Origin: Burhinus oedicnemus | Taxonomy: Eukaryota; Chordata; Aves; Charadriiformes; Burhinidae | Assembly (NCBI GenBank): GCA_008921705.1 | Contig: VFFE01007103.1 | Coordinates: 838,726-902,725 of the forward strand | DNA length: 64,000 nt | Reading direction: 5' to 3' | Part shown: positions 1-10,227 of the stretch, one piece after another | Position numbering within the stretch: the stretch's first letter is position 1 | Layout of the letters: the number at the start of each line of letters is the position of its first letter | Program-made: the position numbers and the translations under genes | Notes under the pieces: generated by a model | What the model was told of the DNA's origin: nothing | What the model saw: only the letters and a program-made list of their open reading frames with translations | Database searches by the model: none

Positions 1-706
1 GGTTTGGGCCAGATTGGCCCAATCAGGTGGAACGACAGATGCTCTCTCTCTCCTGCTCCACTTCCGAAAGGAGGCAGGAGAGAGAGAGAAAAAAGAGAGA
101 CTTAAGAGTTTAGAAGGAACTAAACTACTTTAATGAAATATTAAAAATGAAATAATAAAAAGAAAATAATGAAATATACACAAAACTGTATCAATCACAT
201 CACCAGCTGGCACTAGGGAAGTCCCAGACTGGACTCAGTGATGGACAGAAACTGGATTCCAGATCTGGATTCAGGATTAGGATCAAAGGCAGATGCAGAG
301 ACAGAGTCCTCCTCAGACGCCGGCCATTGAAGAAAAAGGGCTGACCCCTTTGATCCCTCAGCTTTTATACTAAGCATGGGGCAGATGGATGACCTGTTGG
401 TCAGTGTTGGGTCACCTGTCCTGTCCGCTCCTCCCCGCAGGTGTGACCCCTCTACGCTTTTCTGCTTCCAACCCACCATTAGGGCAAATAACAAAGTTGG
501 CTGCCCTTGGGTGTTATAGCAATAAGTATAAGCAAGAGCCTCTCTTCATACAATTCCTTGGCATCAACTATAAACATGGGTCTTATCACTCTGAGAGTGA
601 ACAGTTTCTGCACAACGTGCTGTTAATTTCAGCAGTTAGAAGAGACCTCACTAAAAAGTAAAGTTACTGAACAAAATTGGTCCTGTTTTACCTGAAACCA
701 GGACAC
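1..706 (-). mobile_element. Avian ERVL-like endogenous retrovirus LTR, antisense, running off the left window edge
   Basis: Read on the minus strand, the block starts at 706 with TGTCCTGGTTTCAGGTAAAA, which matches the usual start of avian ERVL-type LTRs (TGTCCTGGTTTCAG...). About 335 bases on it has a TATA box (TATAAAAGC, 369-361). After that come a leader-like stretch, an AT-rich stretch with an ATTAAA at 135-130, and a CT-rich U5-like segment at about 110-60. This order fits U3-R-U5. The right-hand boundary at 706 is clear. The other end, and any internal retroviral sequence, would lie at or beyond position 1, so I cannot tell a solo LTR from the 5' LTR of a provirus. No gag, pol or env sequence is in the window. 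The family assignment comes from memory of the LTR start and is not a database hit. Confidence 0.7.
361..369 (-). promoter_or_regulatory. LTR TATA box
   Basis: TATAAAAGC on the minus strand, about 337 bases inside the LTR start at 706. This is a normal position for the core promoter of a retroviral LTR. Transcription would run leftwards, out of the window. Activity is not implied. Confidence 0.6.
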
Positions 707-999
707 CTTGTCAGCTCAGAGAGCCGATGGACAATTAAAACTGTTGGAAACTCTTCAGTCTCATTGAGGAAATCATTCAAATCAATTCCTTATGCAGCTG
801 TTTCCAGGACAGTGCATGAAGAAAAGTGTCTACACCATGCAAAATTTTAGTGGTTTCCATGCTAGCTCAAAATGACTGGCTATATCTGCATTGCACAGGG
901 CAAATATGGCTATTCTTGCCTCTTCATAGGGCTGTCCTGCACTGCTTCTCATCCTGGGTTAGGTAGTTACACTTCAGGTATCTCTGCATTTTCCTCCCT
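707..999. other. Unassigned spacer between LTR and CR1 copy 1
   Basis: About 290 bases of ordinary mixed-composition sequence. I see no repeat, no credible coding frame and no RNA gene. The left edge abuts the LTR start. The right edge fades into the 5' end of the CR1 copy, whose exact start is uncertain by some tens of bases. Confidence 0.6.
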
Positions 1000-1032
1000 T
1001 ACCCGTTGTAATTGTATGCTGTTTGTTGCAGC

Positions 1033-1661
1033 ATGGGCAACAAACAGGAGGAGCTGGAAGCCATCGTCCAGCAGAGAAACTATGACATAGTTGCCATCAT
1101 GGAAATGTAGTGGGATGACTCACACGACTGGCGTGCTGCAATGGATGGCTATAAACTCTTCAGAAGGGATAGGCAGGGAAGGAGAGGCAGTGGGGTGGCC
1201 CTGTATGTTAGGGAGTGTTATGAATGTCTAGAACTAAACGATGGTGACAATAGGGTTGAGTGTCTATGGATAAGATTCAGGGGAGGGCCAACAAGGCAGA
1301 CATCATGGCAGGAGTCTGTTACAGACTGCCCAACCAGGATGAAGAGGCACTTCTCCAACAGCTGGGAGAACTCTCAGAATTGCTAGCCCTTGTGCTTGTG
1401 GGGGACTTCAACGTAACAGGCATCTGCTGGGAATACAATACAGCAGAGAGGGAACAGTCTAGGAGGTTCCTGGAGTGTGTTGAGGATAACTTCCTGACGC
1501 AGCTGGTGAGGAAGCCAACTAGGGAAGGTGCCCTGCTGGACCTGTTGTTTGTAAACAAAGAAGGCCTTGTGGGGGATGTAAGGGTTGGAGGCCATCTTGG
1601 GCATAGTGACCACAAAATGATAGAGTTTTCAATTCTTCGAGGTGGACTTTGGTCTTTTTAG
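1033..1661 (+). pseudogene. CR1 ORF2 endonuclease domain, broken
   Basis: This is the apurinic/apyrimidinic-type endonuclease domain that nicks target DNA for target-primed reverse transcription. It starts in frame at the ATG at 1033 (MGNKQEELEAIV...). The frame hits TAG at 1108-1110, where the family normally has Trp just after the catalytic-Glu region. It reopens as MDGYKLFRRDRQGRRGSG at 1141. A frameshift near 1275-1290 moves the reading to the frame open from 1260 to 1661. The conserved VGDFN (about 1398-1412) and SDH (1605-1613) motifs remain readable. The text then breaks off near 1650, where the usual segment before the linker is missing, which points to a deletion. The domain assignment is firm. 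No function is retained. Confidence 0.9.
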
Positions 1662-1911
1662 GAGCCTAGTTGACAGAGTCCCCTGGGAGGCAGTCTTGAA
1701 GGGCAAAGGAGTCCAGGAAGACTGGACATTTTTCAAGAAGGAAGTCTTAAAGACGCAAGAGCAGGTTGTCCCAATGTGCTGAAAAATGAGCTGTCAGGTA
1801 AAAAGACTGGCTTGGCTGAACGGAGAGCTATGGTTGCAACTCAGGGAAAAAAGGAAAATTTATGGACTTTGGAAGAAGGGACAGGCCACTTAGGAGGACT
1901 ACAAAGGTGTT

Positions 1912-3714
1912 GTGAGGCTATGTAGGGAAAAAATCAGAAGGGCCAAAGCCCAACTAGAACTTAACCTGGCTTCTGACAGTAAGGACAATAAAAAAAGTTT
2001 CTATAAATACATTAGCAGTAAAAGGAGGACTAAGGAGAATTTCCATCCTTTAGTAGATGGGGGTGGAAACATAGTGACAAAGGATGAGGAAAAGGCTGAG
2101 GTTACTTAATGTCTTCTTTGCCTCAGTCTTTAACAGTAAGACCAGTTGCATTCTGAGTATCCAGTCCCCTGAGCTAGGAGACAGAGGCAGGGAGCAGAAT
2201 GGAGCCCCCATAATCCAAGGGGAAATGGTGAGTGACCTGCTACACCACTTAGACATACACAAGTCTATGGGGCTAGATGGGATCCACCTGAGGGTACTGA
2301 GGGAGCTGGCAGAAGTTCTCATCAAGCCACTTTCAATCATTTATCAGCAGTCCTGGCTAGCCGGGGAGGTCCCAGTTGACCGGAGGTTAGCAAATGTGAC
2401 ACCCTTCCACAAGAAGGGCCAGGAGGAGAATCTAGGGAACTACAGGCCTGTCAGTCTGACCTCAGTGCTGGGGAAGATCATGGAACAGATCATCCTGAGT
2501 GCCATTACATGGCACATGCAGGACAACCAGTTGATCAGGCCCAGTCAGCATGGGTTCATGAAAGGCAGGTCCTGCTTGAATAACCTGATCTCCTTCTATG
2601 ACAAAGTGACCCTCTTGATGGTTGAGGGAAAGGCTGTGGATGTTGTCTACCTGGACTTTAGTAAAGCCTTTGACACTGTTTCCCAGAGCTTACTCCTGGA
2701 GAAACTGGCTGCTTACAGCTTGGATGAGTATACTCTTCGCTGGGTAAAAAGCTGGCTGGATGGCTGGGCCCAAAGAGTGGTGGTGAATGGAGTTAATTCC
2801 AGTTGGTGACTGGTCACAAGTGGTGTTCCCCAGGGCTCAGTATTGGGGCCAGTTCCCTTTAATATCTTTATCAATGATCTGGGCAAGGGGATCAAGTGCA
2901 CCTTCAGTAACTTTGCAGGTGACACCAAGTTAGGTGGGAGTGTTGATCTGCTTGACAGTAGGATGGCTCTGCAGAGGATCTGGACAGGCTGGACCAGTGG
3001 GCCGAGGCCAATGGTATGAGGTTCAACAAGGCCAAATGCCGGGTCCTGCACTTCGGTCACAACAAGCCCAGGCAGTGCTACAGGCTTGGGGAAGAGTGGC
3101 TGGAAAGCTGCCTGGCAGAAAAGGATCTGGGGGTGTTGGTTGACAGTTGGCTGAATAGGAGCTGGCAGTGTGCCCAGGTGGCCAAGAAGACCAACAGCAT
3201 CCTGGCTCGTACCAGGAACAGTGTGGCAAGCAGGACTGAGGAAATGATTGTCCCCCTGCACTCAGCACTGGTGGGGCCCCACCTCAAATACTGTGTTCAT
3301 TTTTGGGCCCCTCGCTACAAGACAGACATTGAGGTGCTGGAGCATGTCCAGAGAAGGCCAACAAAGCTGATGAAGGGTCTAGAGAACAAATCTTACAAGG
3401 AGCGGCTGAGGGAACTGTTATTGTTTAGTCTGGAGAAGAGGAGGCTGAGGGGAGACCTTATCGCTCCCTACAACTACCTGAACAGAGGTTGTAGTGAGGT
3501 GGGGGTCAATCTCTTTTCCCAAGTAACAGGTGACAGGACAAGAGGAAATGGCCTCAAGTTGCACCAGGGGATGTTTAGATTGGCTATTACAAAAAATTTC
3601 TTCACACAAAGGGTCATCAAATATTGGAACAGACTGCCCAGGGAAGTGATTGAATCACCATCCCTGGAGATATTTAAAAGATGGGTAGACGTGGTGCTGA
3701 GGGACATGGTTTAG
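1912..3714 (+). pseudogene. CR1 ORF2 linker and reverse transcriptase, broken
   Basis: The linker reads in one frame at 1912-2109 (RLCREKIRRAKAQLELNL). The reverse transcriptase runs on in another frame from about 2110 to 2806. Motif A (YLDFSKAFDTV) is intact, with its Asp at 2654-2656. A TGA at 2807-2809 interrupts the frame where copy 3 has TGG. SGVPQGS follows at 2819. Motif C reads FAGD at 2912-2923 instead of FADD, so the first catalytic Asp is lost. One G is missing near 2975 relative to copy 3, which shifts the frame. The C-terminal part is open from 3016 to 3714 and ends in LRDMV-stop. In the family this enzyme copies CR1 RNA at the nicked target. This copy cannot. Confidence 0.93.
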
Positions 3715-3803
3715 TGGTGGTTTTGTCAGTGTTAGGTTAATGGTTGGACTTGATGATCTTAAAGGTCTCCTCCAAACTAGGTGATTCTATGATTCTATGA
3801 TTC

Positions 3804-4139
3804 CATATCCACAGCTTATCTGTATTCTGCATAATCTTGCTCTTGTTCCTGAAACATCATGGAGAAGGTAGAGAGGAGGAAGGGTGTACAAGAAGGAAGG
3901 GAGGAGGCTAGGGGTGTAGAGTCAGAATCCTGGAGGTGTAGAGAGAAGAGCAGCACAGGGAGAGCATGGAGGTGTGCTCAGCAGGGAAGGCTCTGGAGAT
4001 CGGGAGAGAAGTGCCTGCGAACACAAAAGCAAATGCCTTAGATACTCTAGTCCTTGCATTCCTGTGTTGTCTGTTAAGTAGGTATGGAAACCCTTAGCAG
4101 ATTGTATCTCTTGACATTCATCAATGTCATGCTCAGACA
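3804..4139. other. Unassigned spacer, purine-rich
   Basis: Separates CR1 copies 1 and 2. About 3860-4040 is rich in GGA/GAG, which keeps a 60-codon frame open by composition. I see no gene or named repeat. Confidence 0.5.
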
Positions 4140-5346
4140 GAGGGTGACAAGTCTTCTATGGTAGAGTGACTGCATCAGTGGACAAGGTAAGAGCTACAGA
4201 TGTCATCTACTTAGACCTCTGTAAGGCCTTTGGTGGGTCCACAACAACATTCTTGCTGCTAAATTGGTGAGATACGGGTTTGATGGATAGACTGTTAGAC
4301 GTATAAGGAATTGGCTGGATGGCCATGTCCAAAGAGTTCTATTTAATGGCTCAGTGTCCAAGTGGAAACCAGTAATAAGTGGTGTCCCTCAAGGACCTCT
4401 ACTGGGACAATTACTATTTCATATCTCCATCAATGACATGGACAGTGGAACTGAACGCACTCTCAGCAAGTTTGCAGACAACATCAAGTGGAGTGGTACA
4501 GCTAGTCCGCTAAAAGAAAGGAATGCCATTCAGAGGAACTTCACAGGCTTGAGGAATAGGTCCGTGTGAACGTCATGAAGTTCAACAAGGCCAAGTGCAA
4601 GGTCTGGCACCCGGGTCATGGCAATCCCCGGTATCAGTACAGACTGGGAAACGAATGAATTGAGAGCACCCCTGCAGAGAAGGACTTAGGTGTACTAGTA
4701 GATAAAAACTTGACATGAGTTGGCAGTGTGCACTTGGAGCCCAGAAAGCCAATCATATCCTAGGCTGCATCAAAAGAAACATGGTCAGCAGGTAAAGGGA
4801 GGGGACTTTCCCCTTCTGCTCTGTTCTTGTGGGACTCCACCTGGAGTACTGCATCCAGCTCTGGAGTTCCATGTACAAGAAAGACATGGACCTGTTAGAG
4901 AGGGTCCAGAGGAGGGCCACAAAAATGGTTAGAGGGCTGGAGCACCTCTCCTATGAAAAAAAGCTGAGAGAGTTGGTGTTGTTCAGTCTGGAGAAAAGGA
5001 AACTCCAGGGAGACTGCATTGTACCCCTTCAATATATAAAGGGGGCTTATAAGAATGATGGAGAGGGACTTTTTACCAAGGTCTGTAGTGATAGGACAAG
5101 GGGCGATGGTTTTAAATTGATCGATTTAGATTGGACATAAGGAAGAAATTTTTTACGATGAGGGTAATGGGACACTGGAAGACATTGCCCAGAGAAGTTG
5201 TGGGTGCCTCATCCCTGGAGGTGTTCAAGGCCAGGTTGGATGGGGCTTTGAGCAAACTGATAGTGAAAGATGTTGCTGGGGGGTTGGACTATATGATCTT
5301 TAAAGGTCCTTTCCAACCCAAACCATTCTATGATTCTATGATTCTA
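4140..5346 (+). mobile_element. CR1 LINE copy 2, older lineage, RT through 3' tail
   Basis: This is a 5'-truncated CR1 whose recognisable sequence starts around 4140, just before reverse-transcriptase motif A. It ends with the ATTCTATG tail at about 5327-5346. The text differs clearly from copy 1: SGVPQG is followed by other residues, RGLEHLSYEKKLREL stands in place of [15 protein letters not shown], and the 3' UTR has GGTTGGACTA rather than GGTTGGACTT. It resembles copy 4 and belongs to a different CR1 lineage from copies 1 and 3. It has many stops and frameshifts, so it looks older than copy 1. Confidence 0.93.
4199..5260 (+). pseudogene. CR1 copy 2 reverse transcriptase C-terminal half, broken
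   Basis: Motif A reads DVIYLDLCKAFG at 4199-4234; the last residue is normally Asp. The frame changes before SGVPQG (about 4378). Motif C at 4471-4482 reads FADN, so the second Asp of FADD is lost. That frame stops at 4567-4569. Further fragments follow: [20 protein letters not shown] and the KKLRELVLFSLEKRK region (4829-5140), and [18 protein letters not shown] (5131-5190), each in a new frame. The protein once was the CR1 polymerase. Multiple independent disruptions show long neutral decay. Confidence 0.9.
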
Positions 5347-7580
5347 AGTTTCTATTTCTGCCATTTATTATGCTAGCTCAGATTGTAAAGGACTGTGTTG
5401 TGATTCTAAAAGTTGTGATTCAGATGAGGACCAATAGACTACTTCAGGTCAGACCTCTAGTTTTTAAGATAAATTTCAGGACATTACACTGAAAAATACT
5501 GCAAGAGTGTTAAAGTTGCAAAGTCAAGTACTTCAAAGCTGTGCCAAAATTGAAGATATTTGTTCTTTTTCCAGTAGACCTGTGTGTATATATTAAAACG
5601 ATGCTTTTCACTGTGCTTTTGAATGCTAAACACTTTGCTTTGCTTTGCTGATGAGGCACAGTTGTTAATAAATGGTAGAATAAAAACTGCATATTTTGAC
5701 TGCTAGAAAGGATGAAATAACGTCAGGTTCTGTTCCTGTACCTTATGGATGCTATTGGCAGAATGAACATTCCAATCTGGTGTCCAGCCCTGGACAGCTA
5801 AGTTTATACAAAACCACAATGTCCTTATTGTTTACTGGTATGGGGAAAAATGGAGTTGAAAAGCTGCACTGTACCAAGAAAGCAAGAGAGGAGGGGAGGG
5901 GCATTGCTTGCCCTTCATTTCACTGGCACATGGCAGGGCAGAAGGGGGTGTGAGGGCAGAGAAGCAGGATAAAGCTAGCGCTGGTTTCGCATGACTTCAT
6001 GTAAGACTATAAAAGATGGCTGCACAAAGCCATCTGATTACTCCCTGTGGGCTGCAAAGGTACCCTCAAAAAGGAAACCTTTTGCCCAGACTAAAACAAG
6101 ATTCTCTCCTTCTATTCCCCTTTTTTTCAGCACTTCGCTGAAATGATTAATCTGTCCTGTGCTTACTCTTTTGGCTGAAGCACCTATTCCTAGAGTTGCT
6201 ACGCCCTTCCAGCCTAATGATGGGCCATTAACACCCCATGGCTTGCATACTCTGCCTTAAAGGTCCTCACAGCTGGACCTCCTCAGTCCCAGCAACTACC
6301 TCTATCCTCCCACTCACAATGCATTCAGCAGCCAAGCTCTCTGCATGCCTATTCCCCTGCAAACTCAGAGAGGGACCACTGTTCAACAGCCCATGGCCCA
6401 GGCATGTAGCTTTAAGCAACAGCCAAAAATCTGAGTGGGAGGAACACCTGCAGCTCAACTGAAATGGGTCAGCAAAAGTGTTCAAACAACAACAAATTTT
6501 TATTCCCTGAGAGGGCCAATGTGACCCATAACTTGTCAGGAGATGAAGAGGGAGGGAGATTTTTTGGGAGAGTGAGTGAATAGGAAAAAGACAGAAAAGG
6601 AATGGGGGACCCTATATGCCCACCACTCAGAAATTCCTTAGTAAGATAGCATGGTTCATAAAGGACTAAAAATACTGCTAAAATGCCAGTGTAGCACTTC
6701 TTACACACACATGATTATTGGGAGGACTAGAAAGGCCCGTAGGCCCCTGTTGTGTGAAGCCTGCTGACATGCCCTGCTGACCTGGGCCAATTTGGATGCC
6801 TAAAGGGTGTTTTTGCGTACTGAGGATGGATAACATGCATTTTGGGGGTATGGAGATCCCATGTCAGGGTTCAGCTGACCTTTCTCCTCTGGTGTCTCCT
6901 GCAGCTGGCTCACTCATTGTAGCCAGGGAGCAGGGTTTTCGAGGGACACAAAAGGTGCCATAGGAGCCACTGCTCGCATAATTTCTCTGGAGCTTCCTGC
7001 TCTCAAGCCTATGAGCAAGTGTGCTGCAATCTGTTTTCTTGGTGGCCCAAGAACTGCTGTGGAGTCTGCTGCTCCTGTCTCTTATTCCCACCATTCTCAC
7101 CACCCTCAGGTCTTAAGTACTGCATCAGGACCCTGAGGCTAAACTTCTGGGACTGGCTCCTGCCTGCACCAGTGAGGAGGTAAGGTGCTGGGGAAGGAGA
7201 TGAGAATGCTAGTAGGTGCTCTTCTTCAGCAGTGAAGTCTGAGGCACTAAGGAAAACAAGTCTGTTAGTCCTTGATTCCATGTGAAGATACAACACAGTT
7301 CTCTGTTGCCTATAGCCCTTCCCTACACCAGCAGTAGGTTCTAAAGCTCATGCCCTGCTGTGCTTAGGAAGGATAATGGTCTTTGGAAAGACATCTTGGG
7401 CACTGCATTAGCATGGCATGTTTTATGTGTAACTTTTCCAGTCACTGAAACAGAAAAAAGGCACTCATACAAGATGAGGAATGGCTTCTGACACAGCTAG
7501 TTGCTGAATGCAAGATGACTCTTACAGCTCTCATTGAATTGTGTGCAAAGGCATTAAAGCCCCTGCAGAAAAATAAAATT
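5347..7580. other. Unassigned intergenic sequence
   Basis: No gene recognised. Composition is mixed, with a somewhat GC-richer part at 6850-7300. In that part a CTCCTGCAG at about 6895-6904 and a GAG followed by GTAAGG at about 7180-7187 could mark the ends of a 280-base noncoding exon, but all three forward frames close quickly, so I do not call one. The 60-95 codon open frames here look like chance. Confidence 0.4.
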
Positions 7581-7690
7581 CATAGGATCATAGGATAATT
7601 CAAGTTGGTGGGGACCTCAGGAGGTCATCCAGTTCAACCTCCCTCCAAAGCAGGGTCAGCTATGAGATCAAACTCAGGGTTTTAGTCTCC
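7581..7690 (-). mobile_element. CR1 3' end fragment, antisense
   Basis: On the plus strand it starts CATAGGATCATAGGATAATT, the reverse complement of a CR1 tail. GGGACCTCAGGAGGTCATCC and AAGCAGGGTCAGCTATGAGA follow. The same text, with a gap, occurs at 33406-33560, so both belong to one CR1 subfamily. Only the 3' UTR side is present. The far boundary is approximate. Confidence 0.8.
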
Positions 7691-8900
7691 ATTGCTGATC
7701 TAAGACCAATGCCTTAGTTGTACCAGAAACCTCTTAGGATCCTTTCCTTCCACTGCAGGAACATGTGTGAAGAAGATGTACCCTTACCCAGACTGGAATC
7801 CTGGCCACTGTTGTCGATGCTGGCTGTGACAAGGAGCAGGCTTTCCCAGATGTTGATCTTTCTTTAAAGGGCTGTTTTACAGGGTCTACTGGTGGGGCTC
7901 CTGGATCAGTGTGAAAGGCTGCACTGTTATCTAGAGTCTCCAATGTCAAGATCTTGTGAGACAGGGTAGAAGATATCTAACTAGATGTCAGGCTCAGTGG
8001 AGTGCTTCTAACCAGAGGAGGTCAAGATTTTCCATAACAGTGGAATGCTGCTGTACCATCTCCAAGATCTCTTTGTTACCCCTGTCTTCAGGAAAATGCC
8101 AGTTTTCATGATCTTTATTGAGCATTTATCACCAGTTCTTTCAGACCAGCAGCAGTTGTACAGTTAGTCATGGCGCTTCCACTGGGTAATCCTGCTACTG
8201 GAGAAACATTTGGACCTCTCCCAGTGCGGGCCGATGAGTGTCATGCCCTTGGACACTTAGGGAGCACCTTGAAGGGTCTTCTGAGAAGCTTCCCCTTGCC
8301 ATTAGGGAAAACAGCATTTGAAAGTGTGGTGGGAGGGAAAGAGAAGGTAATAAAAAGAGATTGAGTACAGAAACAAAAATAGCAAGGTCAGGTAAAAAAA
8401 GAAGGGATATTGAGGCAGGAGAAAGATTGGATAGATGAAGAAGTGCAGTTGCAGCGTCTTGAGAGCTGGTGTACAATAGCCACATAAAGGCACAGACATA
8501 TCTTGTCATTTTATATTGTATAAGGAGTGCTCCAAAGTGTTAGATCTCAACAGTACAAGAGCATTGTGTTATTGTATGTGTGGTTGATACAATCTGGAAG
8601 ACTTCACAATAGTGTACTCTCCTCATCAGCAGTTGTCGTGCATTGGTGGGTAGTCACCTGGACCAGAGTTTCTCACTTGGCTCCACAATCTGAATGGATA
8701 GCTGGTGAGCAGGAATGACTGGGGTACGTGCTTCAAATGCCACACTAGAAAACTAATGTAGATACATACAAGTTTCTTTTCTGTCTGTCCCCAAGGCCTA
8801 TTTTGTGATCTGATTTGCTATCAGTTTTTATCTTTCTTTTAAGGTGGATATTGCTTAGATTATTGATACTTACTGTTTTTTCTAAGAGGTAATGATGGAA
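7691..8900. other. Unassigned intergenic sequence
   Basis: Nothing recognised. A purine-rich stretch at 8325-8430 keeps antisense frames of 104 and 65 codons open. These are compositional and show no domain. Confidence 0.4.
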
Positions 8901-9304
8901 AGAAACAGGGCAGCTTATTGGATTAATTAATGACAAATATCTATGCTTATATTATGTAATTATTGGAGTAATAATGTCTTTTTGAAAGATTCTTAGTTTC
9001 TTTTTCTAATTTCAAGCTGTCTGACTACTATATAATAGTATGATGTTTCAGATTTTTGTTTTAATGAAGCTATTTTCATCAGCAGGATTGTAAAGGTTAT
9101 ATGATTATTTTGCTTGTCTTTGTAACCCTTTATAAATGAGATTCTTTCTGGGTTGTTTTGTTTTTCCTTTGTTTTTGTCTTCTAGTCCAAGATATTAATT
9201 TCTTTAGTACCACTATTTAGGTGTCTGCTGTTCAAATTTTTCATCTTAGACAACCTTCAAAATAGTCAATATTTTGTCTTAGTAAATTTCATTTTTTTGT
9301 TCAG

Positions 9305-9445
9305 GATGATGAAGATTTACTACAAGATTCTCTATATGACTATGTTGACAATTTTCCAATGCTCTGGAATTTTTCTAGTGCTCTTCGATGTTTGCCAGAA
9401 AATTCTATTAGTAATTTAGAGGTTTCCTCAGCTAATTTATTTTAG
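9305..9445 (+). other. Acceptor-flanked 46-codon open stretch, possible exon remnant
   Basis: A pyrimidine-rich tract ends in TTCAG at 9300-9304. It is followed directly by an open frame of 46 codons that starts acidic (DDEDLLQDSLYDYVDNF) and ends at TAG 9443-9445. AT-rich sequence with AATAAA hexamers follows. This layout is what a terminal exon would look like. I recognise no family, there is no partner exon, and chance is a fair explanation. Confidence 0.15.
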
Positions 9446-10203
9446 ACCCTTGAGCCTAAGATATCCAAGTCTGTGGTTTTCTAATGTTGAATTGTCACAG
9501 AGACCACCTCGCATCCTCCTTTGTTATTCATGGCAAATTTTTTGATCTATCAGTAATGCCTTAAGAAGTAGATAAATAACTTGATTCATTCCAAATGCCA
9601 CTAGAATACCTAGTGAACATTTCTGTTTTCCCTTGATCACACTTCACCATCTTGCTGTCTGGATCTAGCTATTGACTTATAATTAATTCACTGAGTTATT
9701 GCTTCTGGAATGTTTTTAAATATCTTACTAGTTAAAATTTGTTGATTTATCATAACTCATTCATTCATTTGACTTACTGACTTCATTACCCACCTCTTTC
9801 TATTTGTTGTTTATAATCATTCTCATTTCATTGGTTTTTAATTCCCTCTCCATATATATATGGACATACATACACATATGCACATGTACTTTATGCTTGT
9901 GTATGTATATAGGTGTAAATACACAATTTCTGTCATTGTTTTCACCAAGAAAGATATATTCTTGGCTCAAGTATCTTTTTTTTCAATCTGAGGATTCTTG
10001 GCTTCGCGGGCATCAGCAAGATGTGCCTGAAAATTCCCAGTTGTTTTAGCACTTCTTCAGTTAAATGCATGTTTCCCAACTCTAATCTCTGCTGTTCCTC
10101 TTAAGTTTCAAAAACTGCAGGTTCTAAAAGATCCAACAAGAGATATTTCAGGTTGGTGACATATCCTGTTTGCATTAAATAAATCAAACCTCATCTTATT
10201 AGG

Positions 10204-10227
10204 CAATTTTTCAATTTTTCAATTTTT
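10204..10227. repeat. Three tandem CAATTTTT octamers
   Basis: Three perfect adjacent copies of the 8-base unit CAATTTTT. A short microsatellite in the T-rich block. Confidence 0.85.

Larger units (their letters stand above)
1000..3803 (+). mobile_element. CR1 LINE copy 1, nearly full ORF2 plus 3' end
   Basis: This is a 5'-truncated CR1 non-LTR retrotransposon. It covers the endonuclease, linker, reverse transcriptase and C-terminal region of ORF2, a short 3' UTR, and a tail of ATTCTATG-type octamers at about 3783-3803. The tail is the diagnostic CR1 end and takes the place of a poly(A) tail. No ORF1 is seen. The 5' end is judged to be near 1000 from weak similarity just upstream of the ORF2 text at 1033, with an uncertainty of about 30 bases. 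The copy carries stop codons, frameshifts and a probable internal deletion near 1640-1665, so it cannot move by itself. A second copy at 23181-24200 is closely related. Confidence 0.95.
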
